The notes beneath the pieces were generated by a model that ran no database searches, was not told the origin of the DNA, and worked only from the letters and a program-made list of their open reading frames with translations. A stretch of DNA of 64,000 bases from Selaginella moellendorffii (lineage: Eukaryota; Streptophyta; Lycopodiopsida; Selaginellales; Selaginellaceae): contig NW_003314375.1 in NCBI RefSeq assembly GCF_000143415.4, positions 187,369 through 251,368 of the forward strand, in the 5' to 3' direction. The translations under genes and the position numbers were made by a program. Below, piece after piece: positions 1 to 12,638 of the stretch (the stretch's first letter is position 1; every line of letters starts with the position of its first letter).

Positions 1-1379
1 GCAATCAAAGCCGTCCATGTCACAAGCGTCCGTTTGGACATCTTCTCGAAGAGATTTCTTGCCCCGTCAAGATGCCCGTTCTGGGCATATCCCACAACCA
101 TGGAATTCCAGGAGAGAATATTTCTTTCGGGAATCTTGTTAAAAACGCTGCGGGCCTCTGCCACGTCCCCAGCCTGAGAATATCCGCCAACGAGGATGTT
201 CCAAGGCACCGCATCGTCCAGCGGCATACTTTCGAATACTCCCTGTGCGCACACCATTTGCCCTTCCCGGGCATATGCATGGAGGAGCAAAGTCCATGAT
301 ATAACGTCTTTCATCGGCATCTGGTCAAATAATACTTTGACATCTTCAAGATGCCCATGCTGCGCAAAAACTTGCATGATCGACGTCCATGAAAGAACGT
401 CTCGCTCGGGCATCTTATCAAATAAAGATTTGGCTTGCTCGCAATGGCAATCACTTTGGGCGTAAGCAGATATCATAGAATTACAAGCCACTAGATTGTG
501 CTCGGGCATTCTATCAAACACTCTATTGCATTTTTCCAAGTCTTGATTTTCCACAAAAGCTTGTAGCAATGCACTCCAAGAGATGATATCTCTCTCCAGC
601 ATTCCATCAAACGTTTTCTTGGCCTCCTCCACAAACCCTCTTTGAGAAAATGCCGCCACCATTGCGTTCTGTGAAACCAGGTCCAAAATCGGCATGCCGC
701 TCGTAATACCTTCAGCTTTAGGAATATTCCCATCCTGGGCATATGCTGCGGCCATAGCAGTGCAGGACACTGTGTTTCGGTAAGGCATTGAGACAAAGAT
801 ACTCTGAGCGTGATCCAGCCTTCCACCTGCAATGTATGCTTGCATCATCACCGTCCAGCTGTAGATATTCTTTTTTGGCATGGTATCAAACGTGTGCTTG
901 GTAGCCTCGAGATTCCCTTCCTGGGCATATGCCTGAAGAATAGTTGTCCAAGATATCACGGTTTTTTCGGGCATTTCCTGAAACAAATTCCAGGATTGAG
1001 TTAAATACCCAGCTTTCGTATAAGCCACTAACAAGGCGTTCCACGACACGGAGTTACGGACGGGCATCCTATCGAACATTAGTTTTGCATCTTCCAGATG
1101 CCCGTTTTGGGCATATGCGACGAGCATGAGTGTCCAGGTGTATAGATCGGGCTCGCGGATGCCGTCAAAAACGGCCCTAGCTTCCTCCACGCTATGGCAC
1201 CGGCCATACATCTGTACCACCAGATTGGCCAGGAACTTATCGCTGTGGAGGCGGGGAGCGATGAGAGAATGGAGGCGCTTGGCCTGCGTAAGATCTCGGC
1301 AGGATCGCAGCTCCGGCAGTAAATCTTTGTGCGATTCGCGCTGCTCGTAGTGCGCGGATCGGCTAGAATTCACAGGCAT
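1..1379 (-). CDS. Pentatricopeptide repeat protein, 31-residue S-type repeats, C-terminus beyond window
   Basis: An uninterrupted minus-strand frame runs from an ATG at 1379 off the left edge (at least 459 codons). After about 80 residues with no clear targeting signal it settles into repeats of exactly or nearly 31 residues, each with the pattern SWxxxLxAYAQxGxLexAKxxFDxMPxRxxx. Such PPR proteins bind organellar RNA, one base per repeat, and in land plants mostly serve C-to-U editing or RNA processing; that role is inferred. Every visible repeat is the short S type rather than alternating P, L and S types. The C-terminal E/DYW part is outside the window, so editing activity cannot be judged. 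There is no intron, which is normal for this family. The frame choice is firm because the repeat motif is continuous. Confidence 0.93.
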   Translation of the reverse strand, partial: MPVNSSRSAHYEQRESHKDLLPELRSCRDLTQAKRLHSLIAPRLHSDKFLANLVVQMYGRCHSVEEARAVFDGIREPDLYTWTLMLVAYAQNGHLEDAKLMFDRMPVRNSVSWNALLVAYTKAGYLTQSWNLFQEMPEKTVISWTTILQAYAQEGNLEATKHTFDTMPKKNIYSWTVMMQAYIAGGRLDHAQSIFVSMPYRNTVSCTAMAAAYAQDGNIPKAEGITSGMPILDLVSQNAMVAAFSQRGFVEEAKKTFDGMLERDIISWSALLQAFVENQDLEKCNRVFDRMPEHNLVACNSMISAYAQSDCHCEQAKSLFDKMPERDVLSWTSIMQVFAQHGHLEDVKVLFDQMPMKDVISWTLLLHAYAREGQMVCAQGVFESMPLDDAVPWNILVGGYSQAGDVAEARSVFNKIPERNILSWNSMVVGYAQNGHLDGARNLFEKMSKRTLVTWTALI

Positions 1380-4300
1380 TCTTCACGAATTTAGCGCGCG
1401 AAAAACATTTTTGAAACTCTAATATTAGACTAATATAGTTTGATCGTTTGATTTGTAAACACACCGAGTTTCCAGGGTGAGCCTGAATGAACAATTGAGA
1501 AACAAAAGGAGGAAGTCCAATGGCCCTGTTTTGTTTCCTGCCCGAGAGCGATTGTTATATGATTCTTCGCGAAATGGATGAGTTCCGTGCGGTTTTTCTT
1601 TTGTTGATCATCAGTTCCTCATTGCTGTTGTTTGCTGGATTCATCGGTGCAATATCGGCTAGGGGAAATAGCAGCAGACAGTCCAGTTTCGTGTCGTGCT
1701 AAAATCCATCCAAGCCCCCATGAAAGTCTGCAACCACCAACAAAAGATTCATCAAATTGCTTCATTCTCAAATCTTATGATAGGAGTATTGAGTTCGACT
1801 CTCGAAATTCCCTTTCCCTATAATCATTTTGTTCAGCAAGGTGAGAGCAATTATAGAGCATGGTGCTTCATTCCAAACTTGGCACCACGGTAGAATAGTT
1901 AGATCCTGGGTCTTTACAGTAGTATCAGAGCGCCAATCCTCTGGGCGTTCATGTTAATCTGTGAGGATGAGGAAGCGGGAAGAGAGCTGTCCGATTGAGA
2001 GGCTGTCTCCGTCTCCACTCAGGAGCAGCCAGGGTTCCATGATTGGGGTCACGGCAGAAATGGCTAGGGCTTCTCGCCATGCACAAGGTGGCCAATGTGA
2101 CGTTGGAACCAGATATTGACGTGGCATCCTCATTGGAGGGGCTGAAGAATGTGCTGCAAGCATTCATGCAGCAGTATCTGACGGATCAGAAGCATGGAAA
2201 TGAGTAGTATTTGGCCATGCAACAATATTTGCTAGCACTTGATCAGTCTCTCTGGCAGCTCGGTTCGCAGCAGGAGCAGATCTTGGATCGCCAAGATCAA
2301 CTGGAGGTGCGCTTGCATGGCAGAAAGACCGATCAAGAAAGAAAAGGACAAAAGGACTGGACTTGAAGTTTAGAGTGGCAAGATCAACTCCAGGAATGCC
2401 AGGAGAGAAGGATGTGTTCAAGTATCGATGGACAGGGCCAGCTCGCCAGCTGACTGGTTCCAGGGCTCATCAACGGTTCCACTTCTTCCAGGAGGCACAG
2501 ACCAGAAATTGATAGACCAGATGCGTGGATAACAATGTTGCAAACTGGAGTAAGCATGGCAATTGGAGGTATACTTGGGTTGCACCTTCAGTGATGTAGA
2601 TTAGGGCTTCTGAGGTCTGAGAATCTTGCTAAACACGCCTAAAAACATAAACCCCATTGTGGATTGGAGTATGTTCAGAGATTTTGTGTCGGTATCAACA
2701 GTGTAGTGTGAGGCTGGGTATGTGCTTGTTTGCATTGTGAGGTTGCCACTAGTAAGCAGAGAGCAACTGGGCTGTGTCGAGATCAAGGAAGATCACTAAG
2801 TTGATGTGTTGAATATTCCATGCCACATGATAAGTTTATGGTATCAAAGGTATTGTATGATGATTTTTGCATCTAGAATGTGAGTTTTTTTTGCTAATCT
2901 TTAACCTAATACTATTAACATTTTCTTGAGGAGTTAAATGCAGAAAGATGGCTGATGGTGGATTTGGTTTAAGACCAAATGAATTTTCTTGCAAAGTTTT
3001 AACAATGTATTTGGGCTGACATTACCAAAGAGGAGGATCATACCAAAGGAAAGATACCAACAGGTTTGGCCTAATTATACCTCTATCCAAAACAGTGGCT
3101 ATAAGGAATGCAGGTTAACTCCTTCTAAAATGCCATGACAATATATCCACAGGCCAAAAAGAGTGATGTCAGCCAGTCTGCGTCACCAACATGGCCTGGT
3201 GACTGTAGCTAGGCAAATGCCCGTGTCCAAAGAGGGAAAATGCTCCAAAAGTGATAGTGCATCGTGGTTGCAAAGATAACTTGCAACTGGCTTGTCTTGT
3301 TTTGATGATGTTTGTTGCTGCGTATGTCACGGCCTTGTGTCCAAGGACCCCGATCTCTATCAGGTCCATTGTATTGAATAAACGAGACAACTAGGGAGGA
3401 AGAACTCCCTGAATCAGAAGGAATAGGTAGCCAAGCAAGCAGGGAATGGAACGAGAGGGATGGAGAGAAGTACAGAGAGAATAACAGCCTGCCCTGAGCT
3501 CACATCGTCCCCACTTATAACTGGCATGACTTATATGTCTAGTTTCAAAATCGATTGAATCGAACAATCTGTTCTGCATCACCAAGAACAATGAACAGCA
3601 GTAGAACAACAGAGAATAAAGATTGTACGATAGAGATTCCTGTAGTTACAGCAAGCCGAAGAACAAAATCGTGTGCGCTCGCAACTTAAAAACATACAAA
3701 TCTATGCAATCCAATACAAGTACTGGAAAAAGCCTCTCCCGCTTGAAAGGTGCCGCTTGCTCAAGGGACAATCTTCCATTTTGTAACTTTGTGTTTCTCT
3801 ACAAAATGCTTCGTGTGTGCTCCAATTCTTTAATCTGTAAATCGGAACAGTTGTATCAGCTGTCATGGCTCTTGGAAGTTCTATATAGTTTAAAGGAGTC
3901 TACTCGTCATCGACCAAAGGTTCTCTCCTCCACTACCACTAGTGGATCTAATTTATTCTTTCCTCTTCCCCTTCCCCCATTGATTCTAATTGTGGTGCTG
4001 CTTCCTTTTGCATAATATTTGTGGGCCAACCATGTCGTTTTCATGAAATGCCTTCATTTTCTCTCGCAAATCTATTCCTTCATTTTGCTTGGCTTAACAG
4101 AGCATTAAAACTTTCGCCTTCAAACGTTCTAAATTCCATGCGTAAATTTTACTCGAGGTATCATGTGTTGTATATCATCTCCGGCCGCTGGAGCGGGGTT
4201 GAAAAGCAGAATGATAGCCTAGAAAAGTCGAACAAAAGAGCCCTCTACGATTAAAGGCCAGGGCATTCAGCTGCTTGACTACCCTTGAAGATGCACTTGC

Positions 4301-4464
4301 AGCACGAACAAGTTCCACAAATAGATTGGAATTTAGTTGGCAGTTGTCCACCTTCCTGTCAAGGTTAAACACTTTTGCAATTGGATTGACAGTCATTTGC
4401 AGCTCTCTTGAGAACTTAACTCTCTTAACATCCTACCCCTTGGGTTGAGCTCAATTGAAGCAAA
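1380..4464. other. Gene-free stretch with decayed retroelement sequence
   Basis: No intact gene is seen in about 3 kb. Around 1921-1935 the string AGTATCAGAGCGCC resembles a tRNA-iMet primer-binding site (TGGTATCAGAGC). It is followed at about 2085-2360 by a broken frame rich in Gln and Leu (reading YLTDQKHGNE, then a stop, then YLAMQQYLLALDQSLWQL), which could be a decayed gag. A second PBS-like string, TGGTATCAAAGG, sits near 2839, with a short ATG frame (MADGGFGLRPNEFSCK) at about 2948 that soon meets a stop. About 3370-3620, read on the minus strand, could be a solo LTR. All of this is suggestive only. Confidence 0.35.
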
Positions 4465-5190
4465 TTAAATAAGTAATTCCCTAACTTCAACATCTTTAGT
4501 GAGGTATAAACTCCATCCACAGCCATCTGGTGTAAGTCTGATCTTGACATGTCTAACATAATCGCTAGACTCTGGAGCCATTTCGAACTTGCAGTTGTTC
4601 CATATGTAGTCCTCCAAGTCGTAAACACCCTTGTCTGACTGCTCCAGGAACTTCGAACATCTCGCTATACTCGGCCTTGATGAAGCAGTTGCATGCAGAA
4701 GAGCCTGCTCCAGACAGCGGAAAGCTTCACGATGTACGCCAAATGCACTGAGAGTGGCCGCTTTTCTGAAGAGAAACTTTTCATGTAGCGGATTTGCCTC
4801 CAGCACCACATTGCAATCTGCGAGTGCTTCCTCATACCTTTCCAGCCTCAAGAATCATTCTTGAACGAAAGGTGACGTCCCTGTTAGATGCAGCCAGGAA
4901 AAACTCCTCCACTCGTGATTAAAGCCCTTGCATGCACAGGCTGTATTTCTGGCATGCCAGAAGGTAGCTGCCCTCATAAAACAATCTGAACTTTCACCAC
5001 TCAATTAGAATCCAAAGAAGTAAGAAAAGACCAACCTGTTTCCTTCAAGTCGGAGAGACCTATCGTCCAGTTCATCCAGCTCACGAGCCTGGTGACCAAG
5101 CGTCATTTCGAAGCCATGCACATACGGAACTCCTATAAGCCGCAGCGAAGGATTTGGAATTGCTACCTCAAGACCCTTGGGAAACGAAAG
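4465..5190 (-). pseudogene. Broken TPR-SET (SDG-type) gene remnant
   Basis: Minus-strand reading gives a first exon (about 5180-5035) ending LDDRSLRLEGN, a GT..AG intron, and a second exon continuing RLFYEGSYLLACQKYSLCMQ before a TAA stop. After a frame change at about 4855 the reading resumes as LRLERYEEALADCNVVLEAN, a typical TPR helix pair, and ends at 4465 in VKIRLTPDGCGWSLYLTKDVEV, which resembles the first strands of a SET domain. In plant TPR-SET proteins the catalytic SET core follows this point; here it is absent. In-frame stops, a frame break and the missing SET core argue for a pseudogene. A very short alternative TPR protein cannot be excluded. Confidence 0.6.
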
Positions 5191-5530
5191 CCCTGTAGCC
5201 GTTGAGAGAGAGAGCTGCTCCTCGCCTCTCGACTAAGTGTGCCTCTCAACACGTTAAAATCTCTGGGCAGCTTGCTCCGGTTCTCGCTTCAGAATCCCCC
5301 ACATTCGGCTCGCCTCTCGGATCGGCAGAAGCAGGACCCTTCGATGGAGGCCATTCTTAAAGCCCGGACCCCTTAAGCTTTCCTCTTAATCATATCTAGA
5401 CCAATTTAGTCGGTCAAGATATTTGGCTCAGCCGGAAGACCCTGGTTCGAGTCCCGGAAATGGAACTGAGGTGCCGGGTGCGGCACGAGACCTCCATTTG
5501 ATAACCAAAAAGCCTAGTCCGCTGTTGCTA

Positions 5531-5645
5531 TGCGCACTTCCAGCGCTCATAAATCTTCCGAACGTGACTCTAAGGTGGATATCGATCGGCCACAACAGCA
5601 CTTCCAGCGCCTCGTGTCTTCCGAGGTGGATATCGATTGGCCAGG
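5531..5645. repeat. Imperfect two-unit tandem repeat
   Basis: The block GCACTTCCAGCGC...TCTTCCGA...GGTGGATATCGAT occurs twice, at about 5529-5590 and 5596-5640, separated by CACAACA-like sequence. It lies between the TPR-SET remnant and the kinase gene, with no convincing reading frame. Confidence 0.5.
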
Positions 5646-5963
5646 CTATGAGCAAGAGGTGTGCAGAAGTAGAGGAAGGAAGATTCAGCCAGCTCTCATT
5701 GAAGAAGAGGCACGGCTTTTGGGAATGAAGTGTCCTCATTATCGAGGATCTTCGCAACATCACATCAATTTCATAGGTTTGTAATTTTAAATTCCTGTGA
5801 GTTTTCTGTCTGTTTCTGCATTCATCGCGCTTTTAATATTAAAACCTCCACCTTTGATAACTTCATAATTACCTTTAAACCGCTTTCTACTTGTGTACAA
5901 GACAAAAAAAAGATAAGAAAGATAAGTACAAAAAGCTTCCACTTCTGTGCCCGACAACTCTGC

Positions 5964-7781
5964 TTAACCTTCCTCGTCATCATCTTCATCTTCGTCTTCA
6001 TTTTCTTCGTCTTCGTTGTCTTCATCATTCTGTTCTTGATCGAGGCCGAGTTTCCGCAGAGCATCCTCAACTGCCATCCTCATGCAAGCAGGGAACAGGT
6101 GCGGATCCAAACAGCATCGTAAGATCTGCAAGCGCCCCGTCCTTGAAGACTTTTTGATGCCGAGCTTTGCAGAATAGAACGCCAGAGCAAGGGATAGGAT
6201 GTCGTCTTCTTCTTTGTAAGGCTGCATCGAGCTGGATGGCGAGTGATAGCCGCGAGTGCCAACCTTTCTCCTCAATTCCTGACGATCAGTTTTGAAACAG
6301 GAGATGTCGTAGTCATTGATCTTCAATACATTCCCTTTAAACACCAGCATGTTGTCTGGCTTCACGTCTCGATGCAGGATGCTTTTGCGGTGAAGATGCC
6401 TCAGACCTTCGAATGCCTGGTTCCACATCATCTCAGTTGAAGCTAAATCACTTACATGCTTCGCTCTGAAAGGCTCCCCAAATCCGTCCAACTCCAAAAA
6501 CTGGAAAACACCCTCCCTGTTCCCGACGTCCACAGTCCCCCAGTTCAGTAGTTGCCGCAGATTAGGATGATAATCCGATGCTGAATGTATCTCTCTCTCG
6601 GTGCCAGCATCTGCAGGCAAACATATCTTCAACACCGTTGAGCGCGATCTCCTGAGCATGACAAGCGACTTGCGGCCATAAGCGACGATGTTCAGGTCTG
6701 AGATGCTGATATCGTCGTTGTGTGCTCCACGAAAACGAACAACTGAAACCCGTAGACCATGTATCTCCCGCAGCTGCTCCATGTATGCAACCAACGTCGA
6801 GAATCCCGCTGACGGCATGCCAGGAAGGATATCGCAGAGCCTAACACTCCCCAGCCTGCTCTCGCTGTCGTCCAAATCCCTCAGCTTCATCAGTATGAAG
6901 GCGGGATTCATCAGGGCCAACTGCTGCGGAGTTTCATTGGCTTCTGCGCTCGTGGGAACTCAGGACTCACCTCCACACTTCCGTCTTGTCGCAAATATTT
7001 CACCACCCAGAACCTGTCCATGCGGCAGAAAAGGCAGCCCATAGCCACGGGCTCATCTCCCTCCGTTGATTCCAAGTATTCAGCTTCTTGCCCAATCAAG
7101 AGTGCATTCGACTCAACTCCTGTCGGGTCACTGTCCTTTGCGTGCTTGACTGAAGTCTTCACTTCGGTTGGAGCCTTCATCTTGGAGCTCACGAAACCCT
7201 GAAGATCCGACTTCTTTACCTTTCCCTGTCCCTCTCCTCCAAAGTGCAAACCCTCCTGCCCAAAAGATGCCGCTTCCAGGAAGCACAGAATCGCAGGGTA
7301 GTAATCCGCTTCCGCCACCTTCATCTTCCGAAGTCTAGCCGTCCGTAAATGAGTGAGCTGCACTTCGACTAGCAAGTACAGCCACCGAAGGGCAACTAAA
7401 ATCCGGTCGGCCTGGCCTAGCATTGTCGCCGGCTCCACACAAACCGGTTTATACCTGCTGATTACCCTCTGTCTCTTACTGGTAGGATCCTTAGCACTAG
7501 TGACATATGTATTGCTCGGAACCCGTTCCTTACCTGAAAAAAAGATCTTTAGCACTAGTGACAAATGTATTGCTCGGAACCCGTTCCTTACCTTCAAGTT
7601 TTTTGAGGAAGGAGCGAAGTGTGGCCGCTTTGTCCTGTGGAGTTGGAGGAATGAAGTTCCTAGCTACCAGATGCACAGGCATTTCCATAAACTCTAAATG
7701 GATCCGCGCCTTCTCCTCGGCAGTGAGCGGCAAATCCCACAGCGCCTTCAAAAATGACTCGACGCCTTCCATCTCCGCCAT
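5964..7781 (-). CDS. Divergent protein-kinase-like protein with novel N-terminal region and acidic tail
   Basis: Three exons fit: 7781-7592, 7416-6971 and 6923-5964, giving 531 residues in one frame. The 47-nt second intron has a consensus GTGAGT donor and resolves what first looks like a frameshift. The N-terminal two-fifths (from MAEMEGVESFLKALWDLPLT) match no family I recognise. The C-terminal part is kinase-like: VLKIC offers the ATP-binding lysine, HRDVKPDN is an intact catalytic loop, and the usual DFG is NDYD. No clear glycine loop is visible, and an APE-like motif is not obvious. The protein ends in a run of about 30 Asp/Glu/Asn. Substrate, partners and activity are unknown. It might be an atypical kinase or a pseudokinase; a lineage-specific family is my guess. 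The first intron (7417-7591) is unusually long for this locus because of an internal duplication. Confidence 0.75.
7485..7593. repeat. 58-bp tandem duplication inside an intron
   Basis: Two near-identical copies of a 51-bp core (7485-7535 and 7543-7593, period 58) lie in the first intron of the kinase-like gene. On the gene strand each copy starts with GTAAGGAACGGG. The first copy ends in TTTTTTTCAG, directly followed by the second GTAAGG, so a complete short intron seems to have been duplicated in tandem, leaving a CAG|GTAAGG junction with no exon between. Confidence 0.85.
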
Positions 7782-8793
7782 GCCCTAAGAAAACCTTTAT
7801 GGATTTCATTTTACTCAAACCCTTAATATAGATTTTTCACCCCAAGGCTCCAGCCCTAACATCAATATTGTTTTGAAGCTGTAGAATTAACTATATTATA
7901 AATATAGTATTGAATGAAATCTTTTAATTTTGATTATTGTTTTTAAATATTTTTAAAGTCACTGCAGCGCCATTACTATGTTTTACCATCTATCTAAACG
8001 CCAGGTTGACGGCATGGCCTTAAGGTATTTTGCAACTTCCGCAGCCGTTACAGGGTTCCCCAGGAAGTCTTGTGCATGGAAATCCAGTGTTGGAAAGGAG
8101 TGCTATAAATTGTGGTGGAGGTGGCGGACATGAACATTACACCTTTACTTCCAACTCAGCACAAGCTGCTTGCAAAATTAAATATATCTTGCCTTTTCAT
8201 GCTGTGACCTTTTTTCATAGCGCTCATAGCGCCTCAGCGAGAAGAATCTATTGCAGAAGATGCTGCCGGCGTCATTCTACCATTGCTGATCGATGTAGCG
8301 GCCAATAACAAGCCCGTATAACAAAGTGAGGCAGAACACGTGGAGGGATGACTCGGAAAGGAGATTTGACGTGGCGGGGAGGGGTTTGTTACAGAGGATC
8401 AGGGGGCGGATCAGCAGGGGACTTCTTGGGATGCAGCAGGGCAGCGATAAAGGACATGGCGGGAGCTAGGGCTGAAGGGGGGATTGGCTTGGGAACGGCG
8501 TGACGAGCAAGGGCGATCAAGATCTGAGCACAGTAAGGGCTTTGACCTAGTGTGGACTCCAGTAAGCCTCGCCCGGGCTTACGCCCATTTTAGAACCGCT
8601 ACATCGAACAGCGCGATGACACGTGGCCGTAGACTACGTGTCCTGGCTTGCGAAGCATATTCGAAGGTCCTTGACAAAGAGGAAGTGCAGCGATAGATAG
8701 GGATTTCTTTTCTTTGTTCTTGGCTTCGCGTCATCGCTCAGGGTTTGGGATGGGCTGCCGAGGGATGATGTTGTAGCAGCGACGATCAGGGCA
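7782..8793. other. Intergenic region between divergent genes
   Basis: Shared upstream region of the kinase-like gene (minus) and F2KP (plus). About 7800-7960 is AT-rich; from about 8300 the sequence is GC-richer and is probably F2KP promoter and 5' UTR. No further gene is supported. Confidence 0.5.
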
Positions 8794-11997
<3,204 letters not shown>

Positions 11998-12638
11998 TAA
12001 CCTCATTATAAAAGACATTTCGTACGGAAGCGGGAAAATGGGGGAGTTACGTACGGGTATCGTGACATGTCCCCATTTGGGCATATGCGATTAGGGCGCT
12101 ATAGACGAGCAGGGAATCGGGGAATTCGCAGCTCCGGTAGCGAAATTCGTGGAATTCGGTGCGCGGATGCAAATGCACGCCTTGAAATCGTCAAATTGGG
12201 CGCATTCGATCGCGAATTGGGATCAATCGATCGCGATCTGGGCGCCCCTTGATTGATGGATTGATCGGACCAAAGAATTGCCGCAAATCTAACGAAGGTG
12301 CTGTCACTGGGGCAAGTGTCTTGCTGTTTTGGCAGTGTTAGAAGGGGACAACGAAGCAAGCTAATTTAGCTTATATTAGTGCAAATGAAAATGCCGCCAT
12401 CAGGAAAGGCCTCCCTTTTGTCGCTATCCGTGCTCGTTCCGCCCACACGTGTTGATCCGACGGCGCGCGGGGGCGATGGCCATTCCATCCGACGGCCACG
12501 GCTCCACCCGTGTTGGTTCTAAGGGAAAAGAAGGAACCCTAGAATTGAAAATCTCCTATCGAAGCTTTTCTCATTCTGATGATCGCTTGAGGAGAGAGGA
12601 GGCGGCGGCGCTGGTGAGAATCGATAGGCTCTTCCCCG
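11998..12638. other. Intergenic, no gene seen
   Basis: This contains the F2KP 3' end and the aconitase promoter/5' UTR. Around 12060-12260 it is rich in GAATTCG-like short repeats; nothing conserved is recognised. Confidence 0.5.

Noticed and set aside
2835-2852. Second PBS-like site TGGTATCAAAGG
   Set aside because: No flanking LTR or intact gag/pol is visible; could be chance.
3370-3640. Candidate solo LTR on the minus strand
   Set aside because: TG..CA-like ends and a Pol II-like tail are suggestive, but no second copy is in the window to test it.
5420-5460. tRNA- or SINE-like A and B boxes (TGGCTCAGCCGG and GGTTCGAGTCC)
   Set aside because: The boxes are only about 8 bases apart and no cloverleaf can form; at most a decayed fragment.
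6911-6970. Apparent frameshift in the kinase-like gene
   Set aside because: A 47-nt intron with a GTGAGT donor and CCGCAG acceptor joins the two frames, so no break is needed.
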